This document shows positions 34,601 to 46,207 of a stretch of 64,000 nucleotides of DNA, piece after piece. Location: contig NC_081405.1 in assembly GCF_030272615.1 (NCBI RefSeq), forward strand, positions 161,576,194 to 161,640,193, read 5' to 3'. The position numbers and the translations under genes are program-made. The DNA is from Cryptomeria japonica (lineage: Eukaryota > Streptophyta > Pinopsida > Cupressales > Cupressaceae). Below the pieces are notes generated by a model that had not been told where the DNA came from, searched no databases, and saw only the letters and a list, made by a program, of their open reading frames with translations. How positions within the stretch are numbered: position 1 is the first letter of the stretch; every line of letters begins with the position of its first letter.

Positions 34601-35337
34601 GAGGGGCTAACCCAAGATCACAGAATTGAGTAAGCCTATCTTTGAGCTCTCAGTTTTATTTTCTGGCTCTCTGGTCTTTTAGTGGAAAGCCTAATTTCTT
34701 CTTAAAATCATCTCTTAGAGCCCCTCAAGATTTTATTTCTATTAGTATCCATATGTATATATGGATATGCATATATATAGACATACATGTATACAATTAA
34801 TTATATATATATATATAGATATATATATGTATGGATGTATATGTATTAACATTCATATAGATATAGTGTATACTAATAGGAATAAGAGATTATGGTGCTT
34901 CAAGAGTTAGCTTTATCTACATTATTATTCTATAAACTCCAGAGTGGATGAATTAGATAATGCTGGAGTTGTTGGGTAGTTCATTAGTTAAGAGGGGCTA
35001 ACCCGGGTTCAATGAATTCAGTAACCCTGTCTCTGAGCTCTCAGTTTTTATTTTTTGGCTCTCTAGTCTTTGAAGAGGAAAGGTTAATTTCATTCATCTT
35101 CTAAAGATCATCTCTAAGAGCCTTATAAGATTTTATTTCTATTAGTATGCATATGTATATATGGATATGCATATATATATATAGACATGCATGTATACAA
35201 TTAATTATATATATATGTATATATATATATATGCACGGATGTATATGTATTAATATTCATATAGATATAGTGTATACTAATAGGAATAAGAGATTATGGT
35301 GCTTTAAGAGTTAGTTTTATCTGCATTATTATTCTAT
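34556..35337 (+). repeat. tandem duplication of LINE 3' end, period 391 bp
   Basis: Unit 1 starts GATGAATTAGCCAATGCTG (34556) and unit 2 GATGAATTAGATAATGCTG (34947). Both run through GAGGGGCTAACCC, the CTCAGTTTT stretch and the ATATAT region to ATTATTATTCTAT. Unit 1 carries the live RNase H end; unit 2 keeps only its echo. Confidence 0.9.
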
Positions 35338-35367
35338 TTTTAGCAACGATATAGATCATATTTACCT

Positions 35368-36447
35368 ATGGATTTTAGCCATTTTTTAGAGGCAGCCGAT
35401 TCCTTTTTTGGGATTTCTCTTGTCAACAACTCCCCTCGATTAGTACCATCTGGATGTAATTCTTATGATGTTGATGTGACCCCCTTTCTGCATTTTGCAA
35501 GCAATTGCTTAATAGTTCGTTCATGTAAAGGCGGCACTATTAATTACCGTGATCGTGGAGATTTCTTTCATCATATCTTGACCCTCCGATCTCTGTCATC
35601 CATCAATAGCTATCGTTACTCTATGGTAAGATGAGATGTATTTATCGATACATTTAACTCTAGCTCTATTTAAGTTTGTTTTGCCTGGGCTTTGGCTTAT
35701 AAGTTTTTTCAAATATCTCTGATGGATATGCCGCTAAGACTAATAGGGCTCAAGTGGCAAATGGGTTTCATGGGAGAAGTTAAGGAGGAGAGATTGAAAG
35801 GCATCCTGGTCCATCCGAACCCTCTGGTCATTGGGGTGGTTTTGAAAACCCTTGGAAAGGATTATATTATGAATGAAGACCGCACTAGAGCCAATTCAGA
35901 CATTGCCACAATGTTCTTGGTAGCGGCTATGCATTTTGAGAATGATAGGAATGTGGTTATGAAACTCTGTAAAAAGGTCTTCAAGAAGGAACTGCTTGGT
36001 GAATTGGAGAGGGTGGTGGTCAATATCAACGAAGTGCTCACTGCTCTGAAGCCTCATGACTATGATATTCTCGTCAGGATGAATAATCCGATGCCAAGAT
36101 ACCCGATTTTGTCAATAGAGGACCCAATAGCTTATGAAGCCTACAACCCCATCCGACGGAGGAATCTCTTCTTCCTTATGTGGCTACTGCAGGCTAAGAA
36201 GCCGATATGCAACAGATGGTTTTCTAACAATCTAGAAGCTGAGAATATCGACGTGGTTCAGGACAATGTGACAATTCCTCCTTCCCTTGCTTTCCCCCTA
36301 CCAATTTACCATCCAGCTCTGGAGAAAAGGCCCCAAAGTTGCAGGCCGGGAGAGGTCGAGCTGGTTATAGGGGCTCGTCTTTGTGTCAAGCCCTCTGCCT
36401 CCTTTACTTTATTAAGTGCTTATAGTTTTCTTTTTGTCCTAGACTAG
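35368..36447 (+). pseudogene. unrecognised 360-codon frame with two stops
   Basis: A single frame from ATG 35368 to the stop ending at 36447, broken by TGA at 35632 and TAA at 35671. The first part (MDFSHFLEAADSFFGISLV...) is hydrophobic/aromatic. The second has a charged helical stretch (EVKEERLKGILVHPNPLV, then KLCKKVFKKELLGELERV) and ends in a Pro-rich tail. I recognise no domain. It lies between a LINE remnant and, 1.2 kb downstream, a poly(A) tail at 37632, so it may be the 5'-truncated coding part of another non-LTR element or a captured host sequence. GC content and codon variety are higher than in the flanks, which supports past coding. Confidence 0.5.
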
Positions 36448-37646
36448 TTAATACTTTTTTCAAAACATATGACTGTTAAGGAAGTTATTGCGCTCTAAAC
36501 CATAGTTCTACTTCTTTTCCTTTAGTTGGGCCGTTCCTTCAAAAGTCGGAATTAGTTTTTTAAACATAGTTGGGATTAAGTATATCATTTTTTCTCGCAA
36601 TAATTTTCTTATCCTAGATAAATTGATGGCCTTGATGTCTGATAACTTGTTCCTGCTCGTTCCAAGCTTGTAACAAGTTGATAAATTTAAATTTAAATTG
36701 ATTTTGTATATATATATATATATAGATAAACATATATATATAAATATAAATATAAATATAAATATAAATCAATATTTCTGGAGATGGGGTTGTATTAGTA
36801 AATTTTTTATATATAATTGTATTGTGGTTTCTGTCTAGTTCTGTCCAAGAAGAGCTTGGCCTTGCTTTCTTTGAAAAAGTTATCGATTGATTCAGTAAGG
36901 TGATTGTCCTTATGTGCTATTGCAAGCTTCTATAGTGATTAAGTAAGCTTCTTCCTATATATCAGCACTGGGTCTTTAGCTTTGTATGACATGAGCTTTT
37001 ATTCTTAACATCTCCTATAGTCTTTGCGAATGTTGCAGATTTATTGTGAAGGTTTAGCACTACTTGTTGTGAGGTCTTTTTTTGGGCTAACTTCTTGTTA
37101 AGTGCTTGCTGTAGGATTAGCCTGGTGGTTTTTATGCATGTTTGGTCACGATTAGCCTTGCAGAGCCCTCCCCTTGAGGCTTTAGGTTTCTGGTGCTTCA
37201 TTTCTCATTTAGGGAGTTTCCTATCATAGTTCTCTTATTTAAGCTCTAAAGTGTTTTCTCTGACACTAATCTTGGTCGAAAGATCTTTTGCAGATCATTT
37301 ATAACCTGCTTCTAAGGATTTGAATCTAGCTATCATAGGCGAAGCAGTTATCATTTTTCGGCTGAAGCAGCTCTTCCAGAACATCTAGATTTCTAGAATG
37401 ACATCTCTCAGTTATATAGCCCTGACTGGACGGGATGTCCCAAGGGCCATTGTATCTAGTTCTTTTTCTTGTTTTTTTTGTGGGTATCATTAGATTCTGA
37501 TCCTAAGGGATCAGGGTGAGACCAGAGGTTTTCTTCCTCCATTCTTTCCTACCGGTGCCCACACTGAATAGAGCTTGTAATCATTTTCTTTAATTAATTA
37601 AATTTTTTCAGGCTTCGGCCTTTTACTAATCAAAAAAAAAAAAAAA
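36448..37646 (+). other. probable 3' UTR ending in a 15-base poly(A) tail
   Basis: It holds a TATATA/ATAAAT microsatellite at 36708-36768. The end, GGCTTCGGCCTTTTACTAATC followed by A15 at 37632-37646, is the typical tail of a retroposed plant LINE. No coding signature. Confidence 0.55.
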
Positions 37647-38074
37647 TCTAATAATACCAAGCCTAAATGTTAAACATAAATTATCTTTTTAAATATATGC
37701 TTTATAAAGGCGATAAAAACCTTCTTAGAATAAATAATATGTCAAGCAACTGTTTTAAGCCCACTTGAAAACCTGCCTTCAAAAATAAATCAATTCGCTT
37801 GCACATTTAAAACTAAATTATGTTTGTAACGTTTCATTTAATGAAAAAAGAAAGGTAATTGAGAGCAACTACTTGTGGCAATCAAGCACGACTTAACAAT
37901 ATGAATATATATTTTATTCTTAAAGTTGCTATATAGTACATTTTAAGCATAAGTCAACAATAAGGTTCACAGATTTTATCGATTATTACATTGTCACTAA
38001 ATATAGTGACTAACCAAATGCTAGATTATTGAAATATATCTATGATCTATGCAGATATATCTGTTAACGCTATT

Positions 38075-38725
38075 TTATGCTATAATATCATTCCTGGCTT
38101 GCAAGGTGACTTTGAGGCCATGCTTCATGGGTAGAGTTAGCCCAAGCTTAGGCTTCACTTGATGACCAGCTTCAACTTTTACTCGATAGCGTACAAGGAT
38201 ATTGTCAACTATGTATTTCATACTCACATAGGCAACATCTTTCCCAATACATATCCTTGGACCTGCACTAAACACAGGATATTTGTAATCGTTCTCATTC
38301 ATACAGATCCCCTTTTCTGTAATCCATCTCTCAGGCTTGAACTCAAGGGCATCTTTTCCCCATAGACTTTCCATTCTATTAGTGCCATAAATAAATAACA
38401 GAAGCTTTGAGCCTTTCATAACATGAGTTCCATCTGGTAGAACATTGTCAATTGCTGCTTCTTTGTAAATCAAAGGAGGTGGAGGGTAAAGCGTCATATA
38501 TTCAGACAAAGCAGCCTGCAAATAGTTCATGCCTCTCAATGCTTCCCAGCCAAAAGCACCCACAATATCATATCCATTGCTCAAATGCTCAAAATTCCAA
38601 ATATGAGAGAGTTCAGAGACCATTTTTTCCTCCACATATGGATGCATGCTTATAAGCCAAAAGAACCATGACATAGCCAAGGCAGTAGTATCTTTACCCG
38701 GAAGGAATATGCTTGTGGTTAATCC
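38075..38725 (-). CDS. P450 exon 2 (I-helix to C-terminus)
   Basis: 216 codons plus stop. It starts right after a TAG acceptor with GLTTSIFLPGKDTTALAMSW (oxygen-binding I-helix), then a K-helix region with Glu but Thr in place of Arg, the PERW motif, and the heme-cysteine loop ending GPRICIGKDVA. No internal stop, so the reading frame itself is preserved even though key residues are changed. Confidence 0.85.
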   Translation of the reverse strand, partial: GLTTSIFLPGKDTTALAMSWFFWLISMHPYVEEKMVSELSHIWNFEHLSNGYDIVGAFGWEALRGMNYLQAALSEYMTLYPPPPLIYKEAAIDNVLPDGTHVMKGSKLLLFIYGTNRMESLWGKDALEFKPERWITEKGICMNENDYKYPVFSAGPRICIGKDVAYVSMKYIVDNILVRYRVKVEAGHQVKPKLGLTLPMKHGLKVTLQARNDIIA

Positions 38726-39549
38726 CTACGATTTAGAAATCGTTATCAACTTATGTATACAAGTTAAAAAAATACTTGACATGAATACATAAACAAAATC
38801 TGCATTAAGAAGCTGAGAAATACTCAGAGATTAAATGTTATGGACTTTTGCATGGCAAAAAAGTGTCTCGACTGCATAACAGTTTAAGAGCTAACAATAT
38901 ACTTGGTTATATTATATAATATTAATCAATTTAATACTTTAAAGTTTGATCTATCATAAAATATAATCTGAAATATTGATGCAAAAAATCCAACACAATT
39001 GAATCTAAAAAAAGCTAAAAATACCCATTTAGCACTAGTGATTTTTATAGTGGCTAATATTTGCCAATTGACTATTTTTTAAAATTTGGAAATCAAAATT
39101 TGACTAATATTACAAATTTTAAGTACATTTTATCTGACAAAATACAAAGAGGGCTATTAGATTAATATAAATTGATGGCAGTAACTAAATAAAGTACGGT
39201 CTACCCTTTAAACTCATTAATGATTTCCACTTAGCCCTCTACTTTTCTTTAAGTTTTTTTTAAATGAAATTATTTGCAATAGTAATTAATGCATACTCAT
39301 GTTATTTTCTAAGATTCGCAAATGAAAGATTCACCAATAAAAATTATTATTTTTATCCAAAATAAATAAATATTTGCTAATATTTATTATATTTTGGATA
39401 AAAATAATAAACTCTCTATTATAAGCCATTGAATTAGATGTATATTGAATATTAGAAAAATTTAGTCCAAAAGATCATTAAATTAGATATATTCTATCTC
39501 AATACCTACCTGCAACAATTCATAAATTATGTTCACTAACTGTACATAC
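38726..39549 (-). other. P450 intron
   Basis: 824 bp, AT-rich, GTATGT donor and TCGTAG acceptor. Position and phase (0, just before the I-helix) agree with single-intron P450 genes of this clan. It contains an inverted AT-rich segment (AATAAATATTTGCTAATATTTATTATATTTTGG) but no gene. Confidence 0.75.
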
Positions 39550-40405
39550 CTGCAACAGATGTTGAGAAGGAGGGCATCTTTGTTCTCTTTCCAATCTCAT
39601 GAAGGTCGATAATATGTCACCCTGCAATTCATTCTCTTCCTCCACCTCCTTCACTTTAACCTTCACCATCTCTGCTACACAGTCTTCTACTATTGCTCTA
39701 GCTGCTCTCAACTTCTTCTCAAAGCCCACGTTGAGAAATCTCATAACCTTCCATATAAATGAAGGGCAGAGCAAACGATAAATGCAGCATTCAGTTGCTT
39801 CATCAAACGGCGCCGAAGCAAAAGTTTCACTTCCTGCCTCCCTCCCAAAGATAACCATCAAGATAATATCCATAGTCAACTGAAGGAGTACATGTTGCAG
39901 ATCAACCGAGGCATTTTCCTCTTTTACTTCTTCAAGAAGTGGCAAAAGTTTCTGCAGCAGAGATTTCTGCACGAGGCTTAAATACCTGTCTCTGAATTTT
40001 CTGCTGCTTACTGCCATTACCGTGGGCTTTTGCTGACGCTTCCACAGTTCATCATCTGAGTTAATTAAACCATAGCCAAATATGTCAGAAAAATACTTCT
40101 TTGAAGGGCCTTTAGGGAAGTTGCTTAAATCAAACTTGAGAATGTACTCTAAATTAGCGGGACTAGATGCGACTACTTCGAACAGATTGCTTCCACAAAA
40201 CCAGGAGCCTCTAACTAGGAAAGTCCCATTATTCTCAAGTGCCACTTTCACTCCCTGCTCATAAATATTAGATAAATGCCACACTACCCAAGGTATCATA
40301 CCAAGTAGTGGCCAATTTAACGGCCCTTTGCTGAAATATAATTCCCATGAGAATCAGGAAAATCGCTACTATGGCGGCCAACGTACCCATGCAAACTTTC
40401 TCCAT
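39550..40405 (-). CDS. P450 exon 1 (anchor to helix H), frameshifted
   Basis: The main frame 40299-39550 encodes MIPWVVWHLSNIYE through QRCPPSQHLLQ and ends at a CAG/GTATGT donor. Upstream residues WELYFSKGPLNWPLLG are in the same frame, back to a TGA near 40360. The ATG and anchor are in the neighbouring frame. A one-base indel in the anchor-hinge region would explain this. Confidence 0.8.
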
Positions 40406-40760
40406 AGCTTGATTATCTTTATACAAATCTAATGTAGAATAAAGAAGAGATGTGCAGCAGGATCACACTACACAGACCATATTTGTAAGACAAGATTCTT
40501 AAATGAAGCCATCTAAACACCTTTTGGCTATTTATTGGGAAAAATCCTTTTCACCAAACCCATATTGGGCGGTCAAAGAATTTATTTTAGTGTGTGAGAA
40601 TATTGCTTAAATGCCACACTACCTATTAAAACTCTCTCAATAGCCTGATTATCTTTATACAAACCTAGCAGGATGACACTAAACAGATCATATTTTAAGA
40701 CGAGACTCTTTAATGGAGCCAACTATACCTTTTTGGCAATTTATTGGGACCTCATAATTA
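40273..40760. repeat. duplicated P450 5' end and promoter
   Basis: TAAATGCCACACTACC occurs at 40273 (coding) and 40608. The segment around the ATG (GATTATCTTTATACAAA) occurs at 40410 and 40646, followed in both by similar 120-bp stretches ending TATTTATTGGGA/AATTTATTGGGA. The outer copy has lost most of the coding start. It is a diverged tandem duplication with an internal deletion. Confidence 0.8.
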
Positions 40761-41359
40761 GCAATTCTGTGAAAAATACAAGTCGCTGAAAGAACTGATT
40801 TTTATCAATTTATGTGTTTCTTGCGTGAATACTGGGTTACCTTCTTCAAATGGTTGTCTGTTTGCTTTCCAAAGAATTCTTATAAGGAAGTCATACGTTG
40901 GCGATTCATTACAAAAAAAATCAGTCTCACCAAAGTCATCAATTTTTCCTTACAAGTTGGCCATTTGGTGAAAAAATCCCTCTTACAAAACCCATCAAAA
41001 CATACGCTCATTTAAAGAAAGTAATTTTTTGAGGTGGAAATTAATAATTGAATTTGTTTCTTGAAATATCTGGTCATTTAGTTAATTGAACATATTATTT
41101 GAAATATATGATCATTTCATGTTAATAATTGAATAGACAATATATTGAATATCGAGTCACCAAGGGAAACTACTATTGGCCCTCTTCAATCCCACTTTAA
41201 TTCATATACATACAAAAATGAATATTAATCATTTTAAAAAAGAAAAACTTAAAAATTATATGTCAAATTTATTATATTTAATTAAAACTATTTCTGTAAA
41301 TAGATGTTATCTATATATATGTTATATAACCATTAAATACATTAAAAGTTGAAAAAAAA
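40761..41359. other. AT-rich spacer with degenerate minisatellite units
   Basis: It contains early, diverged copies of the 67-bp unit described for 41379 onward (GAAATATCTGGTCATTTAG, GAAATATATGATCATTTCA). No gene. Confidence 0.5.
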
Positions 41360-44300
41360 CATTTTAACATGTGTTTTCAAATATGTGGTCATTTATGGAA
41401 AGTAAATTTTTTTGAAGTGAAAGTGAATGATTGAATAGGTTTGTCGAAATAAGTGGTCACCTAATGAAAGCAATCTTTTTAAAGTTGAATTCAACAATTA
41501 AATAGATTACTTTAATAGGTGGTGGCCTAGTGAAAGCAATGTTTTTGAAGTAGAAGTTAATAATTGAAAAAGGTTTTTTGAAATACATGGTTATCTAGTG
41601 AAAGCATTTTTTTCAAGTCAAATTTAATGATTAAATTTATTTATTACTTCCTTTCAAAAGAGAATTCATGATGTATTGTTGCAATTAATCATTTAATTGA
41701 TGCAGTGAATCAACATACATAATTAAAAATTCCAGCATCAATCACATAGTCTACAGTTATTATTTTTAGTTAATAATTAATTAAAGAATAATTTATCTAC
41801 CTTTCTATTGGTTCACATTAAGAATCATTAGTGCAAATATAAAATTATCTTTACTCTTTGAATTAAATTTCTAATGTCATTCAAATCTATACATTTAAAT
41901 ATATAATCTTAAAAAAATCTTACCTATATTAAAGAAGATACCTACCAACTTTAAATATTGTCTATGTAGCATGCTGAATGCTTTAAGTGTAATTATTGAT
42001 TAATTGATATTCATAATGAAATGATGATTTAAATCAAATTGAAGAATGTTTCACTCAATGCATCTATTAGTACCACCACTAATTATTTATTGTCTCATTC
42101 TATTAAAATGGAGATCTTTTTCAACTCTTCAATTTAGTTTCTCATGCATAAAAATTAGTAGTCCTTACCCATTGCTCATAAATTTATAAAATAAATTCAA
42201 CATACATGAAATCTAGTCTCAATGGTGGAATGATTTAGTGCATGAATAGGAGGAAAAACTAACCTCAAGCTATTATAAACTTAGTTCTTGAAAATCATCT
42301 CATGAGTCCTTATTTTTTTTGTTGCTCCTTGGTATTGGGGTTATGAAAATGAAGAAAAAATGTTGTATGTGCTTCATATTTATTTGAACAAGAATTAAGT
42401 TTAGCAATATAGAGATGATGGTATATTCTAATTTTAGTTTTAGTGTATTCACAAAGATAGACTTTATTACTTCTAACTAGATATTTGAGAGATAATAACA
42501 TCAATAGATATATATTAAAGACATTTTAAATTCGAAACATTTTTGTTGCATCTTGCTCTTGTAACAAAGGTTTCTTCTTAAATATTGACATAAGTGAATA
42601 TCCATAGGCGTATGATCTTATGGTATAATTTGAGAATTTTTCTAGATAGAATTCGATTTTGAGGATATTTTTCATCTAGTTTATTTAATTTATGAGGTAG
42701 ACCTTTTCTTTGCCACTTATAGCATATTGTACTTTAGCCTTGCTGGTTGCAAATCCCATTGGTGTAGTTTCAATATTATCTACATGCAATTTTCCTTTTT
42801 AGTAAATCTTATTTTAGATCATCCATTATTGACCTAGAATTTTTGGTGGATATATGCTTATGTATAATTGTTTTTTGTGATATAAATATATCTTTACAAA
42901 AAATTGTAGCTAAAATATTATGGTTTTAAATCCCTTCAAAATCATTTTAACATGTTTTTTCAAATATGTGGTCATTTATGGAAAGTAAATTTTTTTGAAG
43001 TGAAAGTGAAGGATTGAATAGGTTTGTTGAAATAAGTGGTCACCTAATGAAAGCAATCTTTTTAAAGTTGAATTCAACAATTAAATAGATTACTTTAATA
43101 TGTGATGGCCTAGTGAAAGCAATGTTTTTGACGTAGAAGTTAATAATTGAAAAAGGTTTTTTGTAATACATGGTTATCTAGTGAAAGTGTTTTTTTCAAG
43201 CTAAATTTCGTAATTAAATTTATTTATTAGTTCCTTTCGAAAGAGAATTCATGATGTATCTATTGTATTTAATCATTTAATTGGTGTGGTGAATCAACAT
43301 ACAAAATTAAAAATTCGAGCATCAATCAAATAGTCTACAATTATTTTTTTAGTTAATAATTAAAAAAATAAAAATTTATCTACCTTTCTATTGGTTCACA
43401 TTAGGAATCATTAGTGCAAATATAAAAATATCTTTTCTCTTTGAATGAAATTTCTAATGTCACTCAAATCTATACATTTAAATATATAATCTTAGAAAAA
43501 AATCTTACGTATACTAAAGAACATACCTACCAACTTTAAATATTGTCTATGTAGCATGCTGAATGCTTTAAGTGTAACTATTGATTAATTGGTATTCATA
43601 ATGAAATGATGATTTAAATCAAATTGAATAATGTTTCACTCAATGTATCTATTAGTACCACCACTAATTATTTATTGTCTCATTCTATTAAAATAGAGAT
43701 CTTTTTCAACTCTTCAATTTAGTTTCTAATGCATAAAAATTAGTAGTCCTTACCCATTACTCATGAATTTATAAAATAAATTCAACATAAATGAAATCTA
43801 GTCTCAATGGTGGAATGACTTTAGTGTATGAAAAGGAGGAAAAACTAACTTCAAGCTATTATAAACTTAGTTCGTGAAAATCCTCTCATGAGCCCTTATT
43901 TTTTGTTTCTTGTTGGTATTGCGGTTATGAAAATGAAGAAAAAATGTTGTATGTGTTTCATATTTATTTGAACAAGAATTAAGTTGACCAATATAGAGAT
44001 GATGCTATATTCTAATTTTATTTTTAGTGTATTCACAAAGATAGACTTTTTTACTTCTAACTAGATATTTGAGAGATAATAACATCAATAGATATATATT
44101 AAAGACATTTTAAATTTCAAACATTTTGTTGCATGTTGCTCTTATAATAAAAGCATTGACATTTTTTTCTTAAATGTTTACATAAGTGAATGGAATCCAT
44201 AGGTTTATGACCTTGTGGTAGAATTTGGGAATTTTTCTAGATACAATTCGATTTTGAGGATATTTTTCATCTAGTTTGTTTAATTTTATGAGGTAGATCT

Positions 44301-44541
44301 TGTCTTTGCCACTTATAGCATATTGTACTTTAGCCTTGCTGGTTGCAAATCCCATTGGTGTAGTTTCAATATTATCTACATGGAAGTTTTATTTTTAGTA
44401 AATCTTATTTTAGATCATCCATTATTGATCTAAAATTTTTGGTGGATATATGCTTATGTATAATTCTTTTTTGTGATATAGATATATCTTTAGAGTGAGT
44501 TGTAGCTAAAATATTATGGTTTTAAAGCCCTTCAAAATAGT
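41360..44541. repeat. 1.58-kb tandem duplication
   Basis: Copy 1 is 41360-42942, copy 2 is 42943 to about 44541. Both run from CATTTTAACATG through the minisatellite, a TAGTACCACCACTAATTATT stretch and a GAGATGATG stretch, to AAAATATTATGGTTTTAAA. They are colinear with scattered substitutions and small indels. No coding content is evident. Confidence 0.92.
41379..41646. repeat. 67-bp minisatellite, four units
   Basis: The units share AAATA.GTGGTCA(T/C)CTA.TGAAAGCAAT, then TTTTTGAAGT..AA, then AATAATTGAA. The array recurs in copy 2 of the larger duplication at about 42962-43225. Confidence 0.8.
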
Positions 44542-45429
44542 TGGTGATACATTACATATCCTTGCATATCCATTCTCTCAATACTTGGATAATAATATGG
44601 TTAGTGTTGTTCATGGAGGTCCCTAGTAGTGGTAAATTGCTAGAGCCAAAGTGGGACAAAATATTTTTCTACTTGTAGGTAGAGTGATCTATAAATAAAA
44701 AGCATGAAGGAATTAAAATGTATACTTTGATTGATCATAACTCTCATCATCAGTTACATATATTGAACCTAATTGATGATATTCTTTTTGCAATCCTTAT
44801 TGTAGCTAATTCCTATTTCTCCAAATGTAAAATTTATCTCTTTGTATCTAGCCAGATATAGTTCTAGTTAAACCTATTTCTTTTTTATCCTTACATGTAA
44901 ATCGAACCACATCCAAATTATGTTTGTATGATTTTTTAATAAGTTTTAGCTTAAATTATACATAAATTTTATAACTAACTTTCACATGGACTTACAAAGC
45001 TAACCAAATGTGAAGCTAGATACATATAAGTGCGTTTATGCCTCATTTAGTCTGATTTGGCCCCTCATATTTAAATTGTTTTTCTTCTATAATGTAATGC
45101 CCCACTAAGGACAAGACAAGATATTAGCTAAGAAAAAACACATAACTTTAAAAAACATAAATATAGTATTATAAATTGTATCCCTTTACAATTACACACT
45201 TAGTTTGGACCCACTTTGACATTTGTGCCTAGCTTGTACCTAATTTATTCATGGTTATGCTCAATTTTGGAACCTTTTTCATTGATCAAACTGTTAGCAC
45301 TAGGGTGCCTAGTGCCCCTATACATCTAGTTTGGCCCTAAAATTTGAAAGATGAATACCACTTTTTCAAATAGTGAGAATTTGTTCTTTAATGTCAACAT
45401 TTCCTAAAAAATAAGTTGGAAAAGGTATA
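44542..45429. other. AT-rich spacer and left part of an old LTR
   Basis: No gene seen. The right part probably belongs to the LTR that continues at 52194, since the complete copia element sits between them with a target duplication. Confidence 0.4.
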
Positions 45430-45434
45430 AGTTT
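45430..45434. other. target site duplication AGTTT, left copy
   Basis: It matches 52189-52193 exactly. Confidence 0.95.
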
Positions 45435-45879
45435 TGTAGGATTTTGCCAAGATCAAGGGCACAATGAAAAGCATAAAAGAGACAATAGAATGACAAGAAC
45501 AAACTGTATTCTCATCAATATGCAAAATGATCAACTGGATTAACCAATATAATGAATATAGGCCTGCATATATAGGCAAGGCCATATGGATGTATGAGCA
45601 CACAAATATGACATGTGGCTCAATGAGAAACAAGGGTAGGTAAGAAATACTAAGGGTAGGTAGGAGAAATAATATAATATTCCACAAGAGGTGGATGACC
45701 CACCGAATGTGGAGTGTAACAGCAAAATAAGACCACAAAAGGTGGAATTTCTCCTACAAGCTATATCCCTATGTGCACACTTCCCTAAGTGTCTCAAATC
45801 CAAACTACGAAGAGATGCATTATCCTAAGTTAACTTAAGTAAGTGTAATAATATCGAAAATGAATATTTATTTACACCA
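45435..45879 (-). repeat. copia 3' LTR, 445 bp
   Basis: TGTAGGATTTTG...TTTACACCA on the plus strand; same length as the right copy. Confidence 0.97.
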
Positions 45880-45893
45880 ACACCCCCCCTTAA
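45880..45893 (-). other. copia polypurine tract
   Basis: The minus strand reads AAGGGGGGTGT just before the 3' LTR. Confidence 0.85.
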
Positions 45894-46207
45894 GTGCAAC
45901 TTAGGGGAATGAAGACTCAAGTCAACAATGCAAGATGGGTCCCGGCTACTAGGCCATGATAGGTACCCATGTACAATATGCAAATGCAAGCAAAACTATG
46001 CAATGCAATCTCTCACAAACGGAGAAAGGAAGAAAACCCAGTGGGAAAAAAACTCCCCCCCAAAAGAGAGATGAATGTACAAAAAGACTCTCAAAGAAGA
46101 AGGACAAAACCTCAAAGAGGAAAAAGTCCCCCCCATAAGAGAGGAAGGAGAAGTCAGCTGACCCCCCCTAATGACACATCCCGCACCCCCAAGAGAGCTC
46201 GCAACTG

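Larger units (their letters stand above)
32645..35337 (+). mobile_element. 5'-truncated L1-type LINE with duplicated 3' end
   Basis: The 3' third of a LINE ORF2 and its 3' untranslated region. The last about 391 bp (RNase H end plus 3' UTR with ATATAT-rich DNA) is repeated in tandem. No target-site duplication or poly(A) tail was found at this end. Confidence 0.85.
38075..40405 (-). pseudogene. CYP86-clan cytochrome P450, two exons, degenerate
   Basis: P450s of this clan hydroxylate fatty acids or alkanes at the ER (cutin, suberin and wax pathways). Exon 1 runs from ATG 40405 to 39550; exon 2 from 38725 to 38075; the 824-bp intron has GT/AG ends and phase 0. A membrane anchor (MGTLAAIVAIFLILMG) is followed by a frameshift near 40345-40370, then KGPLNWPLLGMIP. 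The heme loop FSAGPRICIG and FKPERW are intact. The C-helix reads WKRQQ (usual WxxxR), the I-helix PGKDTT (usual AGxDT) and the K-helix EYMT (usual ExxR). With frame correction the length is about 500 residues, normal for the family. The C-terminus is closest to CYP86/CYP96. Loss of the ExxR arginine plus a frameshift argues for a pseudogene. Confidence 0.85.
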
